Assembly (NCBI GenBank): GCA_025455595.1
Contig: JALOMD010000431.1
Coordinates: forward strand, 1-5,784
DNA length: 5,784 nt
Source: Cytophagales bacterium
GTDB lineage: Bacteria; Bacteroidota; Bacteroidia; Cytophagales; 172606-1
Direction: 5' to 3'
Made by a program: the position numbers and the translations under genes. The first letter of the stretch is position 1. The number at the start of each line of letters is the position of its first letter. Below are positions 1 through 5,155 of this stretch, piece by piece. The notes under the pieces were generated by a model. That model did no database searches. It had not been told where the DNA came from and saw only the letters and a list, made by a program, of their open reading frames with translations.

Positions 1-554
1 TCGTTGATTACGAAGGCATTGTTGTCGGCCACGTTGCCTGCGGTGAGCAGGAAATTGACAATTTGGCCGTACTGGTTGATGACCAGATGCAGTTTCCAGC
101 CGTAGAACCAGCCCATCGAGGATTTGCCGCGGGCGGCTGAGTCGGCAAAGACCCGGTTGGCGTGGATGCGGCGGTTGTGGCAGACAGCCAACGGCTTGGA
201 ACCGATGATGTAGAAGCCGCTTGGTTGGATTTGGCAACTGAGCCACTTGGGCAACAGGAACAAGCCTGGCGGCAGGCGCGGCATGCGGGCCACGAACCGC
301 TCGTGGCTAATCGGATTGGGAGAGTAGCCATTCGGTTGCATTCGCACACAGTTTCGGTAGTGGTACTCGAAGCACTTGGCTCCCGAGCAATGATGGAAAA
401 TGACGATGGAAAGCATTTCACTGTCACCCGGTTCCCCTGCCCGAATCGCGGGTAGGGATTGATTGGCCGCTTGCCAATCAGTGAGTGCATTGCAGAAATC
501 ATCACAGGCGACGAGTATCTCGATTAACCTAAAAGCCTTATCATCGCTGAGCAT
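1..554 (-). CDS. IS982-family transposase, 3' end cut by the window edge
   Basis: DDE-type transposase that would move its own insertion sequence. The reading frame is open from an ATG at 554-552 to the left edge (184 complete codons), against a remembered family length near 290-300 residues, so the C-terminus with the catalytic Glu lies outside the window. The N-terminal region (about residues 10-105) contains the helical IS982-type segment with SEMLSIVIFHHCSG. The start of the catalytic domain follows: FYIIGSKPLAVCHNRRI (about 114-130), then GKSSMGWFYGWKLHLVIN and LLTAGNVADNN, which are hallmark IS982 motifs. Family members usually have IDS where this protein has IGS, so Gly118 (codon GGT at 203-201) replaces the expected first catalytic Asp; the second Asp in NVADN is kept. 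The copy may therefore be inactive. The family call is firm. The ATG is the first in frame, but the frame stays open further upstream, so the start is only likely. Confidence 0.85.
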   Translation of the reverse strand, partial: MLSDDKAFRLIEILVACDDFCNALTDWQAANQSLPAIRAGEPGDSEMLSIVIFHHCSGAKCFEYHYRNCVRMQPNGYSPNPISHERFVARMPRLPPGLFLLPKWLSCQIQPSGFYIIGSKPLAVCHNRRIHANRVFADSAARGKSSMGWFYGWKLHLVINQYGQIVNFLLTAGNVADNNAFVIN

Positions 555-672
555 AACGAAAGGGATTGGATGAGAAATGATTGATAGACACTTCAAATCT
601 CGTCAATCTCTTTCGCTTCTGCACTCATTATCAGCTATTTATGCCTTTAGTTATTCATAACCCACGTTAAGA
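1..672 (-). mobile_element. IS982-family insertion sequence, one end
   Basis: The element is inferred from the transposase. Its boundary beyond the transposase start must fall between 555 and the lipoprotein stop at 710. The stretch aacccacgttaag at 659-671 is my best candidate for the terminal inverted repeat, but the other end is outside the window, so neither the inverted repeat nor a target duplication can be confirmed. I see no gene or clear promoter in 555-709. Confidence 0.45.
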
Positions 673-709
673 AAATTTTGGCGAAAGGCCACGAAGCAAA
701 GGCACGCTC

Positions 710-1255
710 TTATCTCTCGGATAAACTGCTGTTGATGACGAGATGCTCCTCGGAACCAAAAATGATTTTCTTCCGACTGGCAATTTCATACCCCGCCAAG
801 GTGCCGCTTGCTTGTAGCTGTAGTTTCAGGCGTTTCTCCGAATCGTACAAGTAATTCGAGCGGCCCGTCACGCCTTCAATCGTAGCGACTCTGCCGTCTT
901 TGTCGTAAGTGAGTTTCAGCCAATGCACCGCCGTGTTCTCGCCGGGTTTGCGGTTGTAAAGCCGCACGTTGGCCGCCGGTTGCGAAAGCATGTAGCTGCC
1001 GCGCAAACCCGGCTTGCAAATGTCCAGTTCACGGAAAACGGCCAGTTCCTTCGACCAGTCAATGCGGCTGGTGGTTCGGTTTTCCGGCTGCCCATTGATG
1101 CGAATCTCCTTCTGCACCTCCAGCCGCGACGAATCGAGCCGTTGAACCTGCCCGTCAATCAGCGAGTTAAGGTCAACGAGACACATTCCGTCGGCCTGCA
1201 CCGTCGGGTCGCCGCACGCCGTCAGCAGTGCGAGCATTGCTATCAAAATTCTCAT
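710..1255 (-). CDS. Small lipoprotein of unknown function
   Basis: A 181-residue protein with a lipoprotein signal peptide: MR, then a hydrophobic stretch (residues 3-11) ending in the lipobox LTAC with Cys14 as the lipidated residue. It should be anchored in the inner or outer membrane and face the periplasm or cell surface. The mature part has no transmembrane segment and is a mixed, mostly polar sequence. The spacing of DLNSLIDGQV (28-37), DWSKELAVFRELDICKP (66-82) and YDKDGRVATIEG (about 117-128) resembles an uncharacterised lipoprotein family I remember from Bacteroidota, but I cannot name a domain or function. The ATG at 1255-1253 directly precedes the signal peptide, so the start is credible although no Shine-Dalgarno sequence is visible. 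It stands alone between the IS end and the repeat-filled gap behind gpmI and is probably transcribed by itself. Confidence 0.8.
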   Translation of the reverse strand: MRILIAMLALLTACGDPTVQADGMCLVDLNSLIDGQVQRLDSSRLEVQKEIRINGQPENRTTSRIDWSKELAVFRELDICKPGLRGSYMLSQPAANVRLYNRKPGENTAVHWLKLTYDKDGRVATIEGVTGRSNYLYDSEKRLKLQLQASGTLAGYEIASRKKIIFGSEEHLVINSSLSER

Positions 1256-1278
1256 CGCTTCGATGCTTTGTGAACCGT

Positions 1279-1326
1279 TACCGCCGATGCGGCATCTTCG
1301 ATTTGGGTAAAAATCGGCTAAAACGG
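1279..1326 (-). repeat. Mosaic palindromic element, short copy
   Basis: It has two joined modules. Positions 1279-1304 nearly match 5235-5261, each containing gcggcatcttcgattt after a small hairpin whose loop differs (at versus ctt). Positions 1305-1326, gggtaaaaatcggctaaaac plus gg, match the right half of the perfect palindrome at 3959-3993 with three or so differences. It lies just upstream of the lipoprotein gene and may fall within its leader. Confidence 0.6.
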
Positions 1327-1331
1327 CAATT

Positions 1332-1427
1332 TGTCAGAACTGTGATTTCAAAATGATTGGTTTGATTGACATGATTTTCTCCCTTCATGCCCATCACGAA
1401 AATCACTTTAGAATCGCAGTTCAGACT
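1332..1427. repeat. Imperfect inverted repeat with 27-nt arms
   Basis: The arms 1332-1358 and 1401-1427 are inverted copies of each other, agreeing at roughly 21 of 27 positions, and flank a 42-nt spacer. The outermost match is GTCagAACTGtGATT against GTCtgAACTGcGATT (arm 2 reverse complemented). The spacer contains gattgacatgatttt, which resembles dispersed ATGATT-rich repeats I remember from Bacteroidota genomes. No gene is supported here; it separates the 5' end of the lipoprotein gene from the repeat behind gpmI. Confidence 0.6.
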
Positions 1428-1430
1428 ATC

Positions 1431-1525
1431 GGCGTTTTGGGCAAAAATTGCAAAATCCCGCAATGGCCTGTCCCGACCTGCCTGCCACGCCTCGGCGTGG
1501 TCGGGGGCGGGAACGCCTAAAACGA
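1431..1525 (+). repeat. Mosaic palindromic element, long copy with nested hairpins, downstream of gpmI
   Basis: It begins ggcgttttgggcaaaaattg and ends gcctaaaacg, so its outer ends are roughly complementary. Inside is a second pairing, CCCGC at 1458-1462 with GCGGG at 1507-1511. Innermost is the hairpin CCACGCCTCGGCGTGG at 1485-1500. Positions 1448-1514 recur inverted at 5168-5234 with 64 of 67 bases identical. It lies right behind the gpmI stop, so the folded RNA could help terminate or protect the gpmI transcript; that role is inferred. Confidence 0.8.
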
Positions 1526-1541
1526 TAAACGTTAAACGAAC
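1512..1541 (-). repeat. Heptanucleotide tract abutting the gpmI stop codon
   Basis: On the plus strand the units are aacgcct, then two extra bases, then aacgata, aacgtta and aacgaac, the last ending one base before the stop codon at 1544-1542. On the minus strand, outward from gpmI, the units have the form NNNCGTT. The pair aacgtta, aacgaa recurs exactly at 4134-4146. Confidence 0.65.
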
Positions 1542-3035
1542 TTACTTCTCTACAAGAATCTCGCCCGTCATTTCAACTGGTATGGACACACCCATCAGCG
1601 TCAGGATGGTGGGGGCCAAGTCGCCGAGCTTGCCGCTCTTGATGTTGCCTTCGTAGTTGTTGTCCACCAAAATCAGCGGCACCGGATTGGTGGTGTGGGC
1701 CGTGTTCGGCGTGCCGTCAGGGTTTACCATGCAGTCCGAATTGCCGTGGTCGGCGATGACGATGCACGTATAGCCGTTCGCCAGCGCGGTTGTCACCACT
1801 TTCACGGCTGCTTCAAACACGCCCGTGTGGCCCACCATGTCGGCATTGGCGAAGTTGAGGCACACAAAGTCGGTTTCCTTTTTCTGCAATTCCTTCACAA
1901 TGGCATCGCGGATGTCGAAGGCACTCATTTCGGGCTGCAGGTCGTAAGTGGCCACTTTCGGCGACGGACACATGATGCGCTGCTCGCCGGGGAACGGCTC
2001 CTCGCGGCCGCCGGAGAAGAAGAACGTCACGTGCGGATATTTTTCGGTTTCGGCGATGCGAATCTGCTTTTTGCCCGCCTTCGACAGCACTTCGCCCAGC
2101 GTGTTGTTCAGGTTGTCTTTGTCGAAAATCACCCGCACGTTCTGGAACGTGTCGTCGTAGTTGGTCATGGTCACGTAGTGCAGGTTCAGCTTTTTCATTT
2201 GGAAGTCGGGAAAATCCTCCTGCGTGAGCACTTGCGTGATTTCGCGGCCCCGGTCGGTGCGGAAGTTGAAGCACAGCACCACGTCGCCGTTTTCAATCAG
2301 GCCCACCGGTTTTTCGTCCTTGTCGGTGACGATGATGGGCCGCACAAACTCGTCGGTCACGCCTATCTCGTACGATTTCCGCAAGCCTTCCAGCGGGTCT
2401 TGCACGTTCGTGCCCACGCCCTGCACCATCGCATAGTAAGCCTGTTTCACGCGGCCCCAGCGTTTGTCGCGATCCATGGCGTAGTAGCGGCCCGTCACCG
2501 TAGCGATTTTGCCCGTGCTGGCTGCCAAGTGGCTTTGCAGTTCTTCCAAGAATCCCAGTCCTGACTTGGGGTCGGTGTCGCGGCCGTCGAGGAAGGCGTG
2601 AACGAACACGTCCGTAAGCCCGTAGTCATGGGCGATGGAACACAGCCCCTTGACGTGGTTGATGTGCGAATGCACGCCGCCGTCGGACACCAGCCCGATG
2701 AAATGCACCTTTTTGCCGTTGGTTTTCGCGTATTCCAACGCTTCCACCAGCACCGGCTCGCGGTCAAGGGTGTGTTCTTCCACCGCCTTGTTCACCTTCA
2801 CCAAATCTTGGTACACCACGCGGCCCGCCCCGATGTTCATGTGGCCCACTTCGCTGTTGCCCATTTGTCCGGGCGGCAGGCCCACTGCCAGCCCGGAGGT
2901 GTTCAACTGGGCGTGCGGATACCGTTCTAACAGACTGTGCATGAAGGGCGTGCGGGCTTGGTCAATGGCCGACACTTTGGGGTCGGGGGCAATGCCCCAG
3001 CCGTCGAGGATGAGAAGGACTACTTTCTTGTTCAT
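1542..3035 (-). CDS. gpmI: 2,3-bisphosphoglycerate-independent phosphoglycerate mutase
   Basis: Cytoplasmic glycolytic and gluconeogenic enzyme that interconverts 3- and 2-phosphoglycerate through a phosphoserine intermediate, with two Mn ions. It has 497 residues. Visible motifs are LDGWG with metal ligand Asp11, MGNSEVGH with nucleophile Ser61, GGVHSH with His122, FLDGRDTDP (148-156), GRYYAMDRDKRW (182-193), FNFRTDRGRE (256-265), NADMVGH with ligands Asp399 and His403, ADHGN with Asp429 and His430, and His447 in AHTTNP. These fit the numbering remembered for the Geobacillus stearothermophilus enzyme (D12, S62, H123, D403, H407, D444, H445, H462), except that the step from His403 to Asp429 is 26 residues instead of 37. 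About 11 residues of a conserved helix appear missing in frame near 1799-1800. I chose the ATG at 3035-3033 because the family begins at NKKVVLLILDGWG; the 39 possible upstream codons are repeat sequence. No Shine-Dalgarno sequence is visible. The gene is divergent from the DUF4783 gene. Confidence 0.96.
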   Translation of the reverse strand: MNKKVVLLILDGWGIAPDPKVSAIDQARTPFMHSLLERYPHAQLNTSGLAVGLPPGQMGNSEVGHMNIGAGRVVYQDLVKVNKAVEEHTLDREPVLVEALEYAKTNGKKVHFIGLVSDGGVHSHINHVKGLCSIAHDYGLTDVFVHAFLDGRDTDPKSGLGFLEELQSHLAASTGKIATVTGRYYAMDRDKRWGRVKQAYYAMVQGVGTNVQDPLEGLRKSYEIGVTDEFVRPIIVTDKDEKPVGLIENGDVVLCFNFRTDRGREITQVLTQEDFPDFQMKKLNLHYVTMTNYDDTFQNVRVIFDKDNLNNTLGEVLSKAGKKQIRIAETEKYPHVTFFFSGGREEPFPGEQRIMCPSPKVATYDLQPEMSAFDIRDAIVKELQKKETDFVCLNFANADMVGHTGVFEAAVKVVTTALANGYTCIVIADHGNSDCMVNPDGTPNTAHTTNPVPLILVDNNYEGNIKSGKLGDLAPTILTLMGVSIPVEMTGEILVEK

Positions 3036-3041
3036 GGGAAG

Positions 3042-3093
3042 AGTGATAAGTGATAAGTCGTCAGTGGCAAGTGGCAAGTCGTCAGTGGTCAGT
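3042..3093 (+). repeat. Heptanucleotide tract, seven units, upstream of gpmI
   Basis: There are seven contiguous 7-base units beginning AGT: agtgata twice, agtcgtc, agtggca twice, agtcgtc and agtggtc, followed by agt. The tract begins six bases from the gpmI start codon, so it must form much of the gpmI leader or promoter region. It reads outward from gpmI. Confidence 0.85.
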
Positions 3094-3103
3094 TTGCCGA
3101 GGT

Positions 3104-3155
3104 GGCGTTTTGGGCAAAAATCGTCAAATCCCGCAAACGGCGGGAACGGCAAAAC
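3104..3155 (+). repeat. Mosaic palindromic element, short copy without the inner hairpin
   Basis: It starts ggcgttttgggcaaaaatcg and ends ggcaaaac. CCCGC at 3130-3134 pairs with GCGGG at 3140-3144. Aligned with 1431-1525, it lacks only the roughly 40-nt inner hairpin block, so it looks like the empty version of that element. It lies in the 359-nt gap between the divergent gpmI and DUF4783 genes. Confidence 0.75.
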
Positions 3156-3166
3156 AACGAAAAAAA

Positions 3167-3201
3167 CAATTCACAATTCTGAATTCATAATTCTGAATTG
3201 C
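3167..3201. repeat. Five AATT-centred heptanucleotide units
   Basis: Five contiguous 7-base units of the form NAATTNN: caattca, caattct, gaattca, taattct and gaattgc. The 11-base pseudo-palindrome AATTCTGAATT occurs twice inside it, at 3175-3185 and 3189-3199. Its sequence is unrelated to the AGT tracts, but it has the same 7-base period. Confidence 0.75.
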
Positions 3202-3210
3202 TGCAAACTT

Positions 3211-3272
3211 GCGTTTTGGGCAAAAAACCGGAAAAACATGCACGACTGTATCCGTTTTCGGCAAAAAAACGC
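3211..3272 (+). repeat. Two partial copies of the palindromic core
   Basis: Positions 3211-3228 read gcgttttgggcaaaaaac, the left half of the mosaic element without its partner half. Positions 3252-3272 carry a degenerate form, ccgttttcggcaaaaaaacg plus c. Between and beyond them I see no gene. I found no TAnnTTTG motif on the minus strand for gpmI in this gap. Confidence 0.5.
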
Positions 3273-3325
3273 AATTTGCACGCGACCAAGGATGTGTATG
3301 CATTCTCTAAGAATGCCGCCTGTTT

Positions 3326-3357
3326 TTGGATGAAAAGGGCAAGTTGGCATAGTTTTC
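3326..3357 (+). promoter_or_regulatory. Candidate Bacteroidota-type promoter for the DUF4783 gene
   Basis: TTG at 3326-3328 could be the -33 element and TAGTTTTC at 3350-3357 the -7 element (7 of 8 bases of TAnnTTTG), with a 21-nt spacer that suits the known Bacteroidota spacing. Transcription would start near 3361-3365 and leave a leader of about 30 nt before the ATG at 3395. One mismatch in the key box keeps this tentative. Confidence 0.35.
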
Positions 3358-3394
3358 GCGGCCAATTGCCAGGAACTTCTCTGTAAACCGAGAA

Positions 3395-3820
3395 ATGGAG
3401 AAAATGCATAAGATGTATAAAGTATTTGTTTTGCTTTTGGTGAGTTTGTTGGCAATGAGCCGAACCGATGCCCAAGTCCAAGGCGATGTGTTTGAAGGAG
3501 CGAAAATTGCGCTGAGAACCGGCAACGCCCGTGAACTGGCCCGTCATTTCAACGCCAACATCGAGCTGAACATTGAGTCGGAGAATGTGGAGATGGACAA
3601 AGTGAGCCAAACCCAAGCCGAATTGATTTTGCGGACGTTCTTCCAAAAAAACCCGGCAAAAGATTTTGTCTATGTCCACCAAGGCGCCTCGCCCGAAGGC
3701 TCCAAGTACAGCACCGGCACCTACCAGTCGGGTTCGCGAGCCTATTTGGTCTATATCGTGGTGAAACAATTCGGCGGCCGCTACATGATTGACCGTATTG
3801 ACTTCCGCCAGAAGACGTAA
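3395..3820 (+). CDS. Secreted DUF4783 protein
   Basis: A 141-residue exported protein. A basic start (MEKMHKMYK), a hydrophobic core (FVLLLVSLLAMS, 11-22) and a type I signal peptidase site (TDA before Gln27) predict a periplasmic mature protein of about 115 residues with no membrane anchor. The mature part fits DUF4783, a family I know from Bacteroidota with a probable NTF2-like fold: GDVFEGAKIAL (30-40), GNARELARHFN (43-53), QAELILRTFFQKNP (74-87), VHQGASPEGSKY (94-105), then a beta-rich C-terminus. The function of the family is unknown. ATG codons at 3404 and 3413 would also leave a working signal peptide, so the exact start is open. The gene stands alone with repeats on both sides and is divergent from gpmI. 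There is no sign of truncation. Confidence 0.93.
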   Translation: MEKMHKMYKVFVLLLVSLLAMSRTDAQVQGDVFEGAKIALRTGNARELARHFNANIELNIESENVEMDKVSQTQAELILRTFFQKNPAKDFVYVHQGASPEGSKYSTGTYQSGSRAYLVYIVVKQFGGRYMIDRIDFRQKT

Positions 3821-3833
3821 GGGCAACGTGCAA

Positions 3834-3861
3834 AGTCGTTGGTGGTCAGTGGTCAGTCGAA
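3834..3861 (+). repeat. Heptanucleotide tract downstream of the DUF4783 gene
   Basis: Four 7-base units: agtcgtt, ggtggtc, agtggtc and agtcgaa, the second and fourth degenerate. It begins 13 bases after the stop codon and reads outward from the gene. From here to 3958 I see nothing recognisable. Confidence 0.6.
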
Positions 3862-3958
3862 ATCAAACTGTAAGCAATTGAACGCCAGACGCTTGCCACG
3901 GTTTTTGTGCGTCAAAAGCAATGTAAGCTGATTTCTGTCAGGCACTTGGAAATTCGGG

Positions 3959-3993
3959 ATGCCGTTTTGGGCAAAAATCGCCCAAAACGGCAT
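3959..3993 (+). terminator. Perfect 14-bp palindromic core element, possible terminator
   Basis: ATGCCGTTTTGGGC (3959-3972) pairs perfectly with 3980-3993 around the 7-nt loop aaaaatc, and four T residues follow at 3993-3996. It is the cleanest member of the palindromic family. Lying 140 nt behind the DUF4783 gene, it could act as an intrinsic terminator, though the weak T-run makes this uncertain. Confidence 0.5.
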
Positions 3994-4038
3994 TTTCGTT
4001 TGTAGATTCTATAAGGTTTGGGATTTGCGCAGGAGACC

Positions 4039-4089
4039 CCCCCCCTCAACCTTTACAGGGTTCCAAACCCTGTAAAGGTTGAGGGGGGG
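4039..4089. repeat. Perfect 24-bp hairpin with a 3-nt loop
   Basis: Positions 4039-4062 are exactly complementary to 4066-4089, with loop cca. The outer seven pairs are all C-G; the rest reads TCAACCTTTACAGGGTT on the left. Two more C residues (4037-4038) are unpaired. It touches the palindromic element at 4088-4118. The caaccttt/aaaggttg ends recall dispersed Bacteroidota palindromes, from memory only. No long T-run follows. Confidence 0.9.
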
Positions 4090-4118
4090 CGTTTTGGGCA
4101 AAAAACACTTAAAACGCC
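4088..4118 (+). repeat. Palindromic core element upstream of ftsX
   Basis: GGCGTTTT (4088-4095) pairs with AAAACGCC (4111-4118), and the left half is ggcgttttgggcaaaaaac. It overlaps the hairpin on its left by two G residues and the heptad tract on its right. Confidence 0.65.
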
Positions 4119-4147
4119 GAACGGTAAACGCCAAACGTTAAACGAAA
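4113..4147 (-). repeat. Heptanucleotide tract, five units, before the ftsX promoter
   Basis: Five contiguous plus-strand units beginning AACG: aacgccg, aacggta, aacgcca, aacgtta and aacgaaa. On the minus strand they read NNNCGTT, outward from ftsX. The tract stops five bases before the TACCTTTG box and covers the place of a -33 element. Confidence 0.8.
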
Positions 4148-4152
4148 CCTGC

Positions 4153-4160
4153 TACCTTTG
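4153..4160 (+). promoter_or_regulatory. Bacteroidota -7 promoter box for ftsX
   Basis: TACCTTTG matches TAnnTTTG exactly. Transcription would start a few bases downstream, near 4165, giving a leader of about 50 nt before the proposed ftsX start. No TTG is seen at the expected -33 distance, where the heptad tract lies. Confidence 0.5.
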
Positions 4161-4213
4161 CCGTCGAAAAAGTTTGCCGCAAGGCGACATCTTCCATTTT
4201 CATCGGCAAGTCG

Positions 4214-5101
4214 TTGAGGAAAACCAGAGCATCGCGGCGTTTTGGCAGCTATCCGTACCTGACGGTGGTTTTCAGCATCACCTTCGCCCTGTTTGTGCTG
4301 GGGCTGAGCGGGTTGTTGGCCTTGCAAGCCTTCCGTTTGTCCGACTCCATCAAGGACAACGTGGAGGTTTACGTATATTTGGACAAGTACATGGCCGGTG
4401 ACGAAGTGCGGCGCACCGGCCAACTGATACGCCGCAAGGATTACTTGTCGGTGAAGGAAAACCGGCCGCAAATCCGGTTTGTGTCCAAAGACGACGCGGC
4501 CCGGCGCATCATCCGTGACACGCACGAGGATTTTGTCACGCTGCTCGGCGAAAACCCCCTGCGCGACGCGTATGTGATTCGCATCAAGCCGGAACTGTAC
4601 CAAAAGGAACAGATGCGCCAAATCAAGGCCGACTTGGAGGCAGTGAAAGGGGTGTTTGAGGCGGTTTACTTGGAAGAACAGGTCGAAGAGGCCAACAAGA
4701 ACATTTACAAAATCACTTGGGTGCTGCTCGGCTTTGCGGCGGTGCTTTTCATCGCGGTTTTCGTACTGATCAACAACACGTTGCGGCTGGCCATGTACTC
4801 GCAACGCTTCCTGATTCGCAGCATGCAGTTGGTGGGTGCCACGGGTTCGTTCATCCAAAAGCCCTTCTTGCTGCGTTCGGCTTTTTACGGGTTCGTGGGC
4901 GGCATCGTCGCCTCGGCCGGGCTGTACGGGCTATTGAGCTACGCCAGCACCGAACTGGACATTTTTACGCTGATACAAGAACCCAAGGCCTTGTACATGT
5001 TTTTCGCCGGGCTTTGTACGCTGGGCGTGTTGTTGAGCATGGGCAGCTCATACCGCGCCCTGAAAAAATACCTGAACATGCCGCTGGACGAATTGTACTG
5101 A
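4214..5101 (+). CDS. ftsX: Cell-division protein FtsX
   Basis: Inner-membrane partner of the ATPase FtsE; FtsEX couples division to activation of periplasmic peptidoglycan hydrolases. Its 295 residues have the family layout: a short cytoplasmic N-terminus, TM1 at about 17-39, a large periplasmic domain (40-165), then TM2 (168-188), TM3 (219-243) and TM4 (259-279). Typical motifs are NVEVYVYLD (49-57), VSKDDAARRI with LGENPLRDAYVIRIKPE in the periplasmic domain, and the cytoplasmic loop NNTLRLAMYSQRF followed by MQLVGATGSFIQKPFLLR (204-221). The start is inferred: after the in-frame stop TAA at 4139-4141 there is no ATG or GTG before residue 60, and TTG at 4214-4216 is the first plausible start; ATT or ATC just upstream are less likely alternatives. 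No clear Shine-Dalgarno sequence is present. ftsE is not in the window. In related genomes, as I remember them, ftsX is directly followed by the DUF3098 gene, then uppP and truB; here a 287-nt repeat-filled gap follows. Confidence 0.93.
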   Translation: MRKTRASRRFGSYPYLTVVFSITFALFVLGLSGLLALQAFRLSDSIKDNVEVYVYLDKYMAGDEVRRTGQLIRRKDYLSVKENRPQIRFVSKDDAARRIIRDTHEDFVTLLGENPLRDAYVIRIKPELYQKEQMRQIKADLEAVKGVFEAVYLEEQVEEANKNIYKITWVLLGFAAVLFIAVFVLINNTLRLAMYSQRFLIRSMQLVGATGSFIQKPFLLRSAFYGFVGGIVASAGLYGLLSYASTELDIFTLIQEPKALYMFFAGLCTLGVLLSMGSSYRALKKYLNMPLDELY

Positions 5102-5102
5102 A

Positions 5103-5130
5103 AGTGGTCAGTCGTCAGTGGTTAGTGGGC
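5103..5130 (+). repeat. Heptanucleotide tract directly behind ftsX
   Basis: Four contiguous units, agtggtc, agtcgtc, agtggtt and agtgggc, begin one base after the ftsX stop codon and read outward. Confidence 0.8.
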
Positions 5131-5155
5131 AGCTAAAAGTATTTTTTCGCAAACT

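Noticed and set aside
8..505. Open minus-strand frame of 165 codons
   Set aside because: The real transposase frame is the neighbouring one (554 to 1), which shows the IS982 motifs; this frame gives a Ser/Thr/Pro-rich sequence with no family resemblance.
676..708. Copy of the CGCAAAG-type repeat (gcgaaaggccacgaagcaaaggcacg)
   Set aside because: There is some likeness, but only one loosely matching unit; too weak to list.
1278..1463. Small minus-strand frame of 61 codons
   Set aside because: It is composed of the palindromic elements and the inverted repeat; the peptide FAIFAQNA is just the translated core repeat.
1695..2564. Long plus-strand open frame of 289 codons
   Set aside because: It is antisense to gpmI, rich in His, Arg and Val as expected for the complement of a GC-biased gene, and has no recognisable motif.
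3042..3093. CRISPR array
   Set aside because: The units are only 7 bases with no spacers, and no cas gene is near.
3036..3152. N-terminal extension of gpmI by 39 codons
   Set aside because: The extension is made of heptad units and the palindromic element, and the family begins at the residue encoded at 3035.
2635..3333. Plus-strand frame of 232 codons overlapping the gpmI start
   Set aside because: It is antisense to gpmI and then runs through tandem repeats; no conserved motif or signal is seen.
3185..3826. Minus-strand frame of 213 codons
   Set aside because: It lies opposite the DUF4783 gene, which has a signal peptide and family motifs, and its end runs into repeats.
4109..4858. Minus-strand frame of 249 codons
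   Set aside because: It is antisense to ftsX, whose four-helix layout and conserved motifs are clear.
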